NCBI GenBank assembly: GCA_019745775.1
Contig: JAIESR010000006.1
Location: 1 to 64,000 of the forward strand
Source of the DNA: Xanthobacteraceae bacterium
Lineage (GTDB): Bacteria; Pseudomonadota; Alphaproteobacteria; Rhizobiales; Xanthobacteraceae
DNA: 64,000 nucleotides
Direction: 5' to 3'
Each line of letters opens with the position of its first letter. Within the stretch, counting starts at the first letter, position 1. Both the position numbers and the translations under genes were made by a program. Below are positions 26,875 through 34,976 of this stretch, one piece after another. The notes under the pieces are model-generated. The model was not told the DNA's origin. It made no database searches and saw only the letters and a list, made by a program, of their open reading frames with translations.

Positions 26875-27747
26875 ATGAAGATCGTAGGATTTGAGACGAG
26901 TGAGGGATTGCGCCTGGGCGTGGTCGAAGGCGACAACGTGATCGACCTGCAGGCGGTCGACGCGAAGGTGCCGACGAATCTTGCGGACGTGCTGGCCCAG
27001 AGCAACGGCGACCTCAAGGCCCTCGGTGACCTCGCCAAGAGAGCTCCCGCTAGCGCCCGCAAGCCGATGCAGGGCCTGAAGTTCGGCCTGCCGGTCGCGC
27101 GGCCGCCGAAGAACATCTGCCTTGGCCTCAACTACATGGAGCACGTCAAGGAGGGGATGAACCGCGACAACGTTCCGAAGTTTCCGACCATCTTCTTTCG
27201 CTGCCACACCTCGCTGGTGCCGCACCAGCAGGCGATCGTGCGACCGAAGGTGTCGGACACGCTCGACTACGAAGCCGAGATGGTGGTCGTGATCGGCAAG
27301 AAGGCCCGCCACCTCACCATGGACAATGCCTATTCCTGCATCGCCGGCTACTCGGTCTTCAACGAGGGCTCGGTGCGCGAGTTTCAGCGCAAGACCACGC
27401 AGTGGGACATGGGCAAGAACTTCGACAAGACCGGCGGGTTCGGCCCGTGGATGGTCACCGCCGACGAAGTGCCGCCCGGCGGCAAGGGTCTCAAGATCCA
27501 GACCAAACTCAACGGCAATATCATGCAGAACGACAACACCGACAACATGATGTTCCCGGTGGCCGAGACGCTGGTCTACGTCACGCAGGGCATCACGCTC
27601 GAGCCGGGCGACATCATCATCACCGGCACGCCGTCGGGCGTCGGCTTCGCGCGCAAGCCTCCGGTATTCATGAAGGGCGGCGACACCTGCGAGGTCCACG
27701 TCGAAGGCGTCGGCGTCCTGGTCAACCCGATCGTGGACGAGAAATAA
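26875..27747 (+). CDS. Fumarylacetoacetate hydrolase family protein (possible fumarylpyruvate hydrolase)
   Basis: A 290-residue FAH-fold protein. The N-terminal 70 residues form the small FAH domain. The catalytic region has ICLGLNYMEHVKE, then the metal-binding acids in LDYEAEMVVVIG (about 122-133) and FDKTGGFGPWMVTADE (about 181-196), and TPSGVGFARKPP near the end. Such enzymes split fumarylpyruvate or fumarylacetoacetate, or act as decarboxylases. GGAG lies before the ATG. It leads a plus-strand group with a TTT receptor, FMN reductase and SDR. Together with gentisate dioxygenase and the zeta-like GST it could finish gentisate breakdown; acylpyruvase activity on another acid is the alternative. 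Confidence 0.85.
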   Translation: MKIVGFETSEGLRLGVVEGDNVIDLQAVDAKVPTNLADVLAQSNGDLKALGDLAKRAPASARKPMQGLKFGLPVARPPKNICLGLNYMEHVKEGMNRDNVPKFPTIFFRCHTSLVPHQQAIVRPKVSDTLDYEAEMVVVIGKKARHLTMDNAYSCIAGYSVFNEGSVREFQRKTTQWDMGKNFDKTGGFGPWMVTADEVPPGGKGLKIQTKLNGNIMQNDNTDNMMFPVAETLVYVTQGITLEPGDIIITGTPSGVGFARKPPVFMKGGDTCEVHVEGVGVLVNPIVDEK

Positions 27748-27761
27748 GACCTCTCAACAAT

Positions 27762-27845
27762 CATGGCCGGGCTGTGCCCGGCCATCCACGTCTTGCTCTT
27801 CTGCTCGATAGACGTGGATGCCCGGCACAAGGCCGGGCATGACGT
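27762..27845. repeat. ATGGCCGGGC...GCCGGGCATGAC palindromic repeat
   Basis: Two inverted sub-repeats: CATGGCCGGGC pairs with GCCGGGCATG at the far ends, and ATCCACGTC with GACGTGGAT inside. It is a third repeat family of the window and lies between the FAH-family gene and a TTT receptor gene read in the same direction. Its arms are close to those of the terminator at 11420-11448. Confidence 0.7.
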
Positions 27846-27882
27846 CGGAGAGAGCCGAGTAATGCGTAGGGGAGGGCATGGC

Positions 27883-28851
27883 ATGGCAAGGTGGTTTGGT
27901 TTCGCGGCTGCGCTCGCGGCCTCTGCCGTTTTTGCTGCTTCTTCGCACGCCCAGGACTGGCCGAACCGGCCGGTCCGCATCATCGTCGGCTTCGGTGCCG
28001 GCGGCGGCACCGATATCGCCGCTCGCATCATCGCGGAGCATTTGTCGAAATCGCTGGGCCAGCCGGTGGTGGTCGAGAACCGAGTCGGCGCCGGCGGCAC
28101 CGCCGCCGCCGAGCAGGTCGCGCGCGGGCCAAAGGACGTCTATACCGCGCTGATGATGAGCAACGCGCATGTCATCGCGCCCGCGATGTACAAGTCGCTG
28201 CGCTATGACGCGGTGAACGACTTCCAGATGGTGTCGATGGTCGGCACCGCCGGGTTGATGCTGGTGACGGCGCCGGATTTCCCCGCGCAAGACGTAAAGG
28301 GGCTGATCGCCCACGCGAAGAAGAACCCGGGCAAGCTCAATTTCGGCAGCCCGGGTGTCGGCACCACGCAGCACTTCGCATCCGAATTCCTGAAGCAGAT
28401 GGCCGGGCTCGATATCCAGCATGTGCCGTACAAGTCGACCCCGGCGACGCTCACCGGCCTGATTGCTGGCGAGACGCAGATGGTGATCGAACTGATCCAG
28501 ACCGTGCAGGGGCAGGTGCAAGCAGGAAAAATGCGTGCCATCGGCGTGACCTCGCCGCAGCGCTTCCCGACCGTGCCTGACATCCCGACGCTCGCCGAGA
28601 CCGGGCTCGCCGGCTACGACGTGACGAGTTGGTACGGCCTTGCGTTCCCCGCCGGCACGCCGGCGGGGATCGTTGACAAGACCAACAAGGCGATGCGCGA
28701 GCTCTTGGCGACCGACGCGGTGCGGGCGCAGATCACCAAGGTCGGCGCGCTACCGCAGTCATCGACGCCGGAGGAACTGCGCAAACACATCATTTCCGAG
28801 ATCGATCGTTGGAAGGCCGTTCGCGAGAAGGCTAACATCGAGCAGCAATAG
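27883..28851 (+). CDS. TTT-family periplasmic substrate-binding protein, receptor 6
   Basis: A 322-residue receptor with signal MARWFGFAAALAASAVFAASSHA. The ligand loop is GFGAGGGTDIAARIIA. The DGYT motif is changed to PKDVYTALM, the only receptor here with Val in place of the Gly. The ATG at 27883 is preferred: AGGGGAGGG lies six bases upstream, while the in-frame ATG at 27862 would overlap that site and the repeat. FMN reductase follows after 18 bases, so receptor, reductase and SDR probably form one transcript. Confidence 0.87.
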   Translation: MARWFGFAAALAASAVFAASSHAQDWPNRPVRIIVGFGAGGGTDIAARIIAEHLSKSLGQPVVVENRVGAGGTAAAEQVARGPKDVYTALMMSNAHVIAPAMYKSLRYDAVNDFQMVSMVGTAGLMLVTAPDFPAQDVKGLIAHAKKNPGKLNFGSPGVGTTQHFASEFLKQMAGLDIQHVPYKSTPATLTGLIAGETQMVIELIQTVQGQVQAGKMRAIGVTSPQRFPTVPDIPTLAETGLAGYDVTSWYGLAFPAGTPAGIVDKTNKAMRELLATDAVRAQITKVGALPQSSTPEELRKHIISEIDRWKAVREKANIEQQ

Positions 28852-28869
28852 CAACACGAGGACCCCCTT

Positions 28870-29436
28870 ATGGCTGACCTGAATATCGTTTCTATCTGCG
28901 GTTCATTGCGCAAGGCGTCGTTCAACGCCGCACTCCAGCGCGCGCTGCCCTCGCTGGCGCCGGCGGGCATGAAGATCACGGCGGCGCCGGCCTGGGCCGA
29001 CATACCGATCTACAATTTCGACGTCCAGAACGCGGGCTTTCCGCAGTCGGTGACGACCTGGGCGGATGCGATCCGTAAGGCCGACGGCGTCATTATCGTG
29101 TCGCCGGAATACAACTGGACCATTCCGGGCGGCCTCAAGAACGCGATCGACTGGACCTCGCGCATGAAGGAGGATCCGTTCAAGGAGAAGCCGGTGGCCA
29201 TCCAGTCCTGCGCTGGCGGTATGCTGGGCGGTGCGCGCATCCAGTATCACCTGCGGCAGTGCCTGACCTCCGTCGAGGCGGTGGTGCTGATCCGGCCGGA
29301 AGTGTTCGTGAATTTCGCCGCCAAGAAGTTCGCCGAGGGCTCGCTTGAGCTGACGGACCAGGCCACCAAGGACATGGTCAAGCTGCAGCTCGAAGCGTTC
29401 GAGAAGTTCGTGCGCAAGCACACGGGCAAGCACTGA
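28870..29436 (+). CDS. NADPH-dependent FMN reductase family protein
   Basis: A 188-residue flavodoxin-fold reductase. The phosphate-binding loop is GSLRKASFNAAL (about 11-22) and the isoalloxazine-side motif SPEYNWTIPGGLKNAIDW is typical of chromate/azo/quinone reductases such as ChrR and ArsH relatives. GAGGA precedes the ATG. It lies between the TTT receptor and SDR genes with gaps of 18 and 2 bases. It could serve as flavin or quinone reductase for the pathway, perhaps giving reduced FMN to the luciferase-like monooxygenases. Confidence 0.87.
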   Translation: MADLNIVSICGSLRKASFNAALQRALPSLAPAGMKITAAPAWADIPIYNFDVQNAGFPQSVTTWADAIRKADGVIIVSPEYNWTIPGGLKNAIDWTSRMKEDPFKEKPVAIQSCAGGMLGGARIQYHLRQCLTSVEAVVLIRPEVFVNFAAKKFAEGSLELTDQATKDMVKLQLEAFEKFVRKHTGKH

Positions 29437-29438
29437 TC

Positions 29439-30206
29439 ATGGGCCGGCTCGCCGGGCGCAGCGCCATCGTCACCGGTGGCGCCCGCGGTATCGGACGCCA
29501 CTATGCGACGGCGCTCGCGGCCGAGGGCGCCGCCGTCATGATCGCCGACATCGCCGATGGCAGCGACCTGGCGGAGCAACTCGCCGGCAAGCACGGCCGC
29601 AACGCCACCGCCAGCGCGGTCTGCGACGTCAGTGATGAGGCGCAGGTCAAGGCGCTGGTGGCCAAGACCGTCGAGCGCTTCGGCAAGATCGACATCCTGG
29701 TCAACAACGCCGCGCTCTATTCGCAGCTCGAAGAGACCGAGTTCACCGATATCGACGTCGCGCTGTGGGACAAGGTGATGGCGGTGAACGTGCGCGGGCC
29801 GTTCCTGATGGCCAAGCATGTTGTGCCGCACATGCGCGCCAAGGGTTACGGCAAGATCATCAATATCGGCTCCGGCTCGACTTTCCGCGGGTTGCCTCAG
29901 ATGCTGCACTACACCACGTCGAAGGGCGCGATCATTGCGTTCACGCGCTCGCTGTCGCGCGCCGTCGGCGGCTCGGGTATTTGCGTGAACACGCTCGCGC
30001 CGGGCTTCACGCTCTCCGACAGCGTGGTGGAGAACAATCCGATCCACGTGCAGTCGTCGCGCGACAACGCGGTCCAGCGCCGTGCCATCAAGCGCGACGC
30101 CTATCCGCAGGACATCCTGGGCACCCTGGTGTTCCTCGCGTCGTCGGACAGCGACTTCGTCACCGGACAGGTGATCGCGGTTGACGGCGGCGCGGTCAAC
30201 AACTGA
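29439..30206 (+). CDS. Short-chain dehydrogenase/reductase
   Basis: A 255-residue classical SDR. The nucleotide loop is TGGARGIGRHY (12-22), DNA.-type stabilising motif NNAAL (about 89-93), catalytic Ser in GSGSTF and Tyr/Lys in YTTSK (about 159-163). An Ala/Asp pattern MIADIAD after strand 2 suggests NAD rather than NADP. The start codon lies two bases after the FMN reductase stop with only weak ribosome-site pairing, so it may be translated by coupling. It ends the FAH-receptor-reductase-SDR run. Likely oxidises a hydroxyl intermediate. Confidence 0.88.
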   Translation: MGRLAGRSAIVTGGARGIGRHYATALAAEGAAVMIADIADGSDLAEQLAGKHGRNATASAVCDVSDEAQVKALVAKTVERFGKIDILVNNAALYSQLEETEFTDIDVALWDKVMAVNVRGPFLMAKHVVPHMRAKGYGKIINIGSGSTFRGLPQMLHYTTSKGAIIAFTRSLSRAVGGSGICVNTLAPGFTLSDSVVENNPIHVQSSRDNAVQRRAIKRDAYPQDILGTLVFLASSDSDFVTGQVIAVDGGAVNN

Positions 30207-30250
30207 TCGGTTCCGCGCATAGCGATGCGCCGCGGCGGGCGCGGCGAAAG

Positions 30251-31225
30251 TCATTCCGCCTTGATGCCGGCTTCCTTGATCACCTTTGCCCACTTCTCGG
30301 TTTGGGCTTTGACGAAGGCATTTGCTTCCGCCGAGGTCATGATCACGGGCGACGCGCCGACATCGGCGAAACGCGTTTTGATCGCGGGGTTGGCGAGCCC
30401 TGCGTTGATTTCCCGGTTCAGACGTTCGACGATTTCCGGCGGCGTGCCGCTCGGAACGCCGACGCCGGAGAAGGTGCGCACCTCGAGCCCCGGGATGATC
30501 TCGTTCGCCGCCGGCAGCTCGGGCAGCACCGAGGAGCGCTCGGCCGAAAGGAGCGCGAGCGCGCGGATGGCGCCGCTCTTGATGTGCGGCAGCGACGACG
30601 GCAGCGAGTCGACCGCGGCCTGGATCTGCCCGGAAATGAGATCGGCCATGATCTGCGCGCCGCCGCGATAGGGCACGTGCACGACGTCGACGCCGGTCGT
30701 GGCCTTGAAGAATTCGATCGCAAGGTGGCTGATGGTCGCCGCGCCGAACGACGCGACATTCACCTTGCCCGGATTGGCCTTGGCGTAGGCGACGAACTCC
30801 TTGAGGTCCTTCACGGGCAGCTTCTGGCTGACGTCTATCACCAGCGGCAGCTCGGCCAGGCCCGAGACCAGCGTGATGTCGCGCAGGAAGTTGAACGGCA
30901 ATGGCTGCAGCGACACGTTGATGGTGTGGGTCGAGGCGGTGAACAGAAGCGTGTAGCCGTCGGGCGGCGACGAGACCACCGCCTGCGTGCCGATATTGGT
31001 GCCGCCGCCGGGCCGGTTGTCGATGATGACCGGCTGCCCGAGCCGCTCGGTGAGCCATTGCCCGATCAGCCGCGAAATCAGGTCGGTCGCGCCGCCGGCG
31101 GGATAGGGCACGATCCAGCGCACCGGCCGCGTCGGATAGGTTTGTGCGGCGGTGACGCGCGGCAGCGCGGGGAGGGCGGCGGCGGTCGCCGCGAGCGCAA
31201 GAAATTTCCGCCTCGGCGATTTCAT
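30251..31225 (-). CDS. TTT-family periplasmic substrate-binding protein, receptor 7, Tat-type signal
   Basis: A 324-residue receptor. The N-terminus MKSPRRKFLALAATAAALPALP has twin arginines and a following Phe-Leu, as in Tat signals, so it may be exported folded. PYPAGGATDLISRLIG, DNRPGGGT and PPDGYTLLF are the binding motifs. It is convergent with the SDR gene and lies 17 bases from the cytochrome c gene on the same strand. Closest in the window by eye to receptor 8 (37708). Confidence 0.87.
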   Translation of the reverse strand: MKSPRRKFLALAATAAALPALPRVTAAQTYPTRPVRWIVPYPAGGATDLISRLIGQWLTERLGQPVIIDNRPGGGTNIGTQAVVSSPPDGYTLLFTASTHTINVSLQPLPFNFLRDITLVSGLAELPLVIDVSQKLPVKDLKEFVAYAKANPGKVNVASFGAATISHLAIEFFKATTGVDVVHVPYRGGAQIMADLISGQIQAAVDSLPSSLPHIKSGAIRALALLSAERSSVLPELPAANEIIPGLEVRTFSGVGVPSGTPPEIVERLNREINAGLANPAIKTRFADVGASPVIMTSAEANAFVKAQTEKWAKVIKEAGIKAE

Positions 31226-31242
31226 CTACGGTCCCTATGCGC

Positions 31243-31785
31243 CTAACGCGCCTCGCTGGGCGTCGCGCCAGGTGTCGGCGCGCTCCAGGCCTTGAATTCC
31301 TCGGGCGTAACCGCGGCGATCTTGCTGACAAAGGCGACGATCGTCCAAATCTCCTTGTCGTCGACATAGCCGAAGGCGGGCATCCCGGTCATCCCGATGC
31401 CGTGCTTCACCACCCAGAACAGCTGGCGGGGTTCGCGATCCTTCACGATGTTCTTGAGGTCGGGCGGATAGGGGCGCAAACCCTCCGACCACTTGCCCCA
31501 TCCGACGCCCGGCGCGCCGTGGCAATTGACGCAGCCGCGCTCGGTATAGGCGCGTGCCCCCGCGCGCACGATTGCAGGATCGTCGAGCGAGCCCGGCGGC
31601 CGCTGCGTCGCATGCCGGTCGACCGAGGCCGCCCGGGTGCGGGCGAGCGCCCAGGCCACCACGTCCGGCTCAGCCTGGCTGGCGGCGACGTTGTAGAAAC
31701 CAAACAGGAAATAGCCGGCTCCAACGATCGAACCGACGATCGCGATGAAGCCGATAAGCGCCAGAAGTCTTCCTTTCCATCGCAT
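31243..31785 (-). CDS. Membrane-anchored monoheme cytochrome c
   Basis: A 180-residue cytochrome. Residues about 7-30 form an uncleaved membrane anchor. One heme site CVNCH (85-89) is followed by GMTGMPAFG (132-139), which provides the axial Met. The C-terminal helix EIWTIVAFVSKI is typical of class I cytochromes. It reads into the TTT receptor gene with a 17-base gap. It could take electrons from a periplasmic dehydrogenase; no partner is directly beside it. Confidence 0.86.
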   Translation of the reverse strand: MRWKGRLLALIGFIAIVGSIVGAGYFLFGFYNVAASQAEPDVVAWALARTRAASVDRHATQRPPGSLDDPAIVRAGARAYTERGCVNCHGAPGVGWGKWSEGLRPYPPDLKNIVKDREPRQLFWVVKHGIGMTGMPAFGYVDDKEIWTIVAFVSKIAAVTPEEFKAWSAPTPGATPSEAR

Positions 31786-31823
31786 AGGACTCCTCCTCGC
31801 TCGCTTGGCGTACGCAAACGCAG

Positions 31824-31852
31824 AGCCGCGCGGGGAACGTGCACGCGCGGCT
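31824..31852 (-). terminator. GC-rich hairpin at the end of the VOC gene
   Basis: A 9-bp stem (AGCCGCGCG, 31824-31832, with CGCGCGGCT, 31844-31852) starts immediately after the stop codon of the VOC gene on the minus strand. The bases after the stem are not a T tract, so intrinsic termination is possible but not convincing. Confidence 0.35.
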
Positions 31853-32365
31853 TTATCTCGGGGCCCGCGCCCTGCGGGCCTTCTTGCCCGGCTTCGAGGT
31901 CTTCCTGCCGACCTTCTTCCTCGCGGCCGCGGCCCTTGCTGGGCGCAGACCGCCGACGGCGTTCTTGATCTTGCCGCGGGTCAGCTGCCAGCCCTTCCAG
32001 TTGATGTCGAAGATGATGCCGTTGGGATCCTTGAACTTGCGCTCGAAGCCTTCGTCCTCGGGCTCGCCGAGATCGTAGAAGAATTCGCCGCCGGCCGCTT
32101 CGACCTTCTTCTGCTGCGCCGGCAGGTCGTCGCACTGAAAGCCGAAATGGTGGATGCCGACCCACCCTTCGGGCACGCCCGCGCCGGTCTCGCTCTTGTA
32201 CTGCAACAGCGCGAGATTGATCTCGCCGTCACTCATGTAGCAGTTCCAGGCGGTCGCGCCTTCCCGGATCGGCGTGCGCTTAAGACCGAAGGCCTTCTCG
32301 TAGAACTCGGCGGTAGCCTTGATGTCCTTGACGCACAGCGCGATGTGGCGGATGCGGGCTGCCAT
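31853..32365 (-). CDS. VOC (glyoxalase-fold) protein with a lysine/arginine-rich tail
   Basis: A 170-residue protein. Residues 1-130 form one vicinal-oxygen-chelate module: RIRHIALCVKD (His7), VGIHHFGFQCDD (His72-73) and a metal-type Glu in the ERKFKDPNGIIFDI region. Residues 141-170 are a basic tail with 14 Lys/Arg in 30, unlike typical glyoxalases. The tail could bind nucleic acid or membrane, or be a recent read-on extension. The gene is separate from the monooxygenase gene by about 100 bases. Substrate unknown; lactoylglutathione-lyase-like or dioxygenase-like roles are possible. Confidence 0.78.
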   Translation of the reverse strand: MAARIRHIALCVKDIKATAEFYEKAFGLKRTPIREGATAWNCYMSDGEINLALLQYKSETGAGVPEGWVGIHHFGFQCDDLPAQQKKVEAAGGEFFYDLGEPEDEGFERKFKDPNGIIFDINWKGWQLTRGKIKNAVGGLRPARAAAARKKVGRKTSKPGKKARRARAPR

Positions 32366-32463
32366 GACGAGATCTCCCCAATCTTAGCTCAGCAAGTCTT
32401 ATGTCGAGTAGCAGTGTGCCAGCTTCGTAGGACAATGGATAGCGCGCCCGATCGCTCCCGCCC

Positions 32464-33630
32464 TTACTCCGCTGCCTGCACCTCCCGCTTGCCTTGCGGC
32501 AGGCGGTTGCGGAAATGCGGCAGAATCTCTTCGGCGATCGCGGTCATGTTGGCGCGAGTCATCTCGTCTGGCAGCGTGCCGAACTGCGTCTTGGTGAGCG
32601 ACGTGTTAAAGCCGGCGAGGTCCTGATACTCGGCGAGCTTCTCGCGCACCGTGTTGGGCGAGCCCACGATGACCACGCCGGTCTTATTGAGGTCGTCGAT
32701 CGACATGATCTTGCCGGTGACCTTGGCGGCGCGCACGCGCTTCATCGACTCGGGATTGGAATAGCCCGGCGGCAACAGCATCTCGACCGGCATCTTGAGG
32801 AAGCGGTTGACCAGTGCTTCGAGATGGGGCTTCGCCTCGCGCATCGCCTTCTCGTCGGTCTCGGCGACGTAGATCGTGTTCGACCAGGCGAGCTGGTTGG
32901 GGGAGGGCGTGTAGCCCGCCTTCTCGGCCTCGTCGCGGTACATCTGGAAGAAACGCGCCACCACAGCGATCGGGCTTAGCGTCTGCGCATAGGTGTAGCG
33001 CTTTTCGGCCGCCCACTTGATTGTGCTCGCCGAGCCCTGCGACGGAATCCAGATCGGCGGATGCGGCGTCTGGTAGGGCCGCGGCCACGGGTTCACGTAG
33101 TTGAAGTGATAGTGCTTGCCTTCGTAGGCGAACGGCCCGCGCTCGGTCCACGCGCGCACGATCAGATCATGCGCCTCGGCGTAGCGCTCCTGCGAGATCA
33201 CCGGGTTGATGCCCATGGCGTGGTATTCGGCGCCGATGCCGCGCACGAAGCCGGCGATAAAGCGGCCGCGCGTGAGGTTGTCGAGCATGGCGTATTCTTC
33301 CGCCACCATCAGCGGATTGTTGAGGAGCGGCAGCGCGCGGCCGAGGATCGCGAGCTTGGCGCGCTTGACGCTGCGGGCGAGCGCGCCGGCGAGCACGCCC
33401 GGGATCGGCATCATGCCGTAGGCCGTCTGGTGGTGCTCGTTGAGGCAGACGCCGTCGAAGCCGAGCGTGTCGGCAAATTCCATCTGGTCGAGATATTCGT
33501 GATAGAGTTCCGCACCCTTGGCCGGATCGTAGTGCTTGTTGGAATAGGTCACCCAGGCCGAGCCGTTCTGGTCGATCGCGTCGAGATCGGCATGGCGATA
33601 GGGCATGAGGTGGAAGTTGAAGAATTTCAT
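32464..33630 (-). CDS. LLM-class flavin-dependent oxidoreductase (luciferase-like)
   Basis: A 388-residue luciferase-fold monooxygenase. FFNFHLMPYRHAD begins the barrel, CLNEHHQTAYGMMPIPGVLAG (split at the active-site His-His) lies near residue 67, and RGRFIAGFVRGIG near 108 binds the flavin phosphate. The ATG at 33630 overlaps the stop of the alpha/beta hydrolase gene by four bases, so both proteins are probably made together. Relatives oxidise aldehydes, ketones or heterocycles, and the hydrolase could open the resulting ester or lactone, as in Baeyer-Villiger-type routes. This pairing is an inference. Confidence 0.84.
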   Translation of the reverse strand: MKFFNFHLMPYRHADLDAIDQNGSAWVTYSNKHYDPAKGAELYHEYLDQMEFADTLGFDGVCLNEHHQTAYGMMPIPGVLAGALARSVKRAKLAILGRALPLLNNPLMVAEEYAMLDNLTRGRFIAGFVRGIGAEYHAMGINPVISQERYAEAHDLIVRAWTERGPFAYEGKHYHFNYVNPWPRPYQTPHPPIWIPSQGSASTIKWAAEKRYTYAQTLSPIAVVARFFQMYRDEAEKAGYTPSPNQLAWSNTIYVAETDEKAMREAKPHLEALVNRFLKMPVEMLLPPGYSNPESMKRVRAAKVTGKIMSIDDLNKTGVVIVGSPNTVREKLAEYQDLAGFNTSLTKTQFGTLPDEMTRANMTAIAEEILPHFRNRLPQGKREVQAAE

Positions 33631-34418
33631 GCCGCTTTCCTCATGCTGTCGATGAAGCCGATCAGCTCGGAAACGAAGACGTCGCGTTTCTCGACCTGCG
33701 GGATGTGCCCGCATTCTGGAATGATCACCGCCTTCGAGCTGGGGATCTGCTGCTGGTAGGCGTAGGCGTATTCCATCGGGAACACGCGGTCGTTGGCGCC
33801 CCATACGATCAGCGTCGGCACGTCGATGCGGTGCAGCCATTTGCGCAAATGCGGATCGTGGGCGCGCGGCTGCCACGCGAGCTTCGCGGTGGCGATGCGG
33901 TTCTTCATGTTGGCATCTTCGAATTCCGGTCGCAGAACGCGCGCGATCATCTCGTTAGCGCAGGCCGGATCGTAGAAGAAATCGCGGATGCGCTGCTCGT
34001 CGCTGCCCAGGAACAGGTCGACCTGCTTCGCACCCGGCACATGGATGCCCGCGGCGCCGACCAGCGTCAGCGACGCGAGCCGATAGGTGTTGCGCACCGC
34101 GATCTCGGCGGCGATCCAGCCGCCCAGCGACGCGCCGACGAGGTGCACGCGGTCGAGATCGAGCTGCTCCATGAAGTCGAGATAGAAGTAGGCGAGGTCG
34201 TGAATGTTGTCGAGCCAGTCCGGCGTGTCGCTGTCGTTGAAGCCCGGATGCTGCGGCACAATCACGTCGAAGCGCGCGCCGAGCGACTGCATGAACGGCA
34301 GCCAAGCATTGGCGCCACTTGCGCCATGGAGAAACAGCAGCGGCGGCCCGGAGCCGCCGCGCATCATCTTGATGGTGCAGTCCCGGACCGCAATCGTCGT
34401 GGTCGTGTGATCGGCCAT
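33627..34418 (-). CDS. Alpha/beta hydrolase
   Basis: A 263-residue hydrolase with the full triad: Ser in VGASLGGW (about 104), Asp in WGANDRVFP (about 211) and His in PECGHIPQVE (about 240). The oxyanion loop is LHGASGANAW. It resembles meta-cleavage product hydrolases and related C-C or ester hydrolases. AAGGAA lies before the ATG. It is translationally coupled with the luciferase-like gene, which follows on the same strand. Confidence 0.86.
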   Translation of the reverse strand: MADHTTTTIAVRDCTIKMMRGGSGPPLLFLHGASGANAWLPFMQSLGARFDVIVPQHPGFNDSDTPDWLDNIHDLAYFYLDFMEQLDLDRVHLVGASLGGWIAAEIAVRNTYRLASLTLVGAAGIHVPGAKQVDLFLGSDEQRIRDFFYDPACANEMIARVLRPEFEDANMKNRIATAKLAWQPRAHDPHLRKWLHRIDVPTLIVWGANDRVFPMEYAYAYQQQIPSSKAVIIPECGHIPQVEKRDVFVSELIGFIDSMRKAA

Positions 34419-34448
34419 CTCGGTTCCTTGTTGGGCCGGATCGTATCG

Positions 34449-34976
34449 CTATTTCGGATTGCGCGGGAAGGGAATGAACCCGTCCCGGTTCGGCATCCGC
34501 ACCTTGGGCAGGGACTGCGCATCGAGCACGTCAGTGGCGCCGACGATGCCGTTGAGATGCAGAATGTAGGCGGATACCGCATAGAGCTCGTCGCTGGTGA
34601 GCGATTGCGACTCCTGGAACGGCATCGCCCGACGGACGTAGTCGAACAGCGTCGTGGCGTAGGGCCAGAAGCTACCGACCGTCTTGGTCGGCATTTTGTC
34701 GGGCGCGAGCGTGCCCATGCCGCCGACCAGCGGGTCGTTCGGTTTGCCGCTGCCTTTCTCGCCGTGACAGGCCTGGCACTTGGCCGCATAGATCGCTTCG
34801 CCTTGGGTGGCCGTACCGCTACCGGGTGGAAGGCCGACGCCATCGGGACCGATGCTGATGTCCCACGGCGCGATGTCGGCGGGTGCGATCGGCTGCCCGA
34901 ATTGCGGCGCCTGCGCGAACGCCGGCGCGGCGGCAGCAACCGCGATGCCGACTGCGAGAGGTCTAAGCATATGCAT
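34449..34976 (-). CDS. SoxD-like monoheme cytochrome c
   Basis: A 175-residue secreted cytochrome: signal to about residue 22 (AAAAPAFAQA), heme site CQACH (67-71). WDISIGPDGVGLPPGSG before the heme and KTVGSFWPYATTLFDYVRRAMPF after it are features of the N-terminal domain of SoxD. Full SoxD proteins have two hemes and are about twice as long, so this is a single-domain form. GGGGGAGG lies before the ATG, which sits inside the last codons of soxC (14-base overlap). It should pass electrons from SoxC to the respiratory chain. Confidence 0.85.
   Translation of the reverse strand: MHMLRPLAVGIAVAAAAPAFAQAPQFGQPIAPADIAPWDISIGPDGVGLPPGSGTATQGEAIYAAKCQACHGEKGSGKPNDPLVGGMGTLAPDKMPTKTVGSFWPYATTLFDYVRRAMPFQESQSLTSDELYAVSAYILHLNGIVGATDVLDAQSLPKVRMPNRDGFIPFPRNPK

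Noticed and set aside
29247-31367. A 706-codon minus-strand frame spanning FMN reductase, SDR and receptor 7
   Set aside because: It crosses three genes in unrelated frames and has Arg/Ala-rich composition without motifs.
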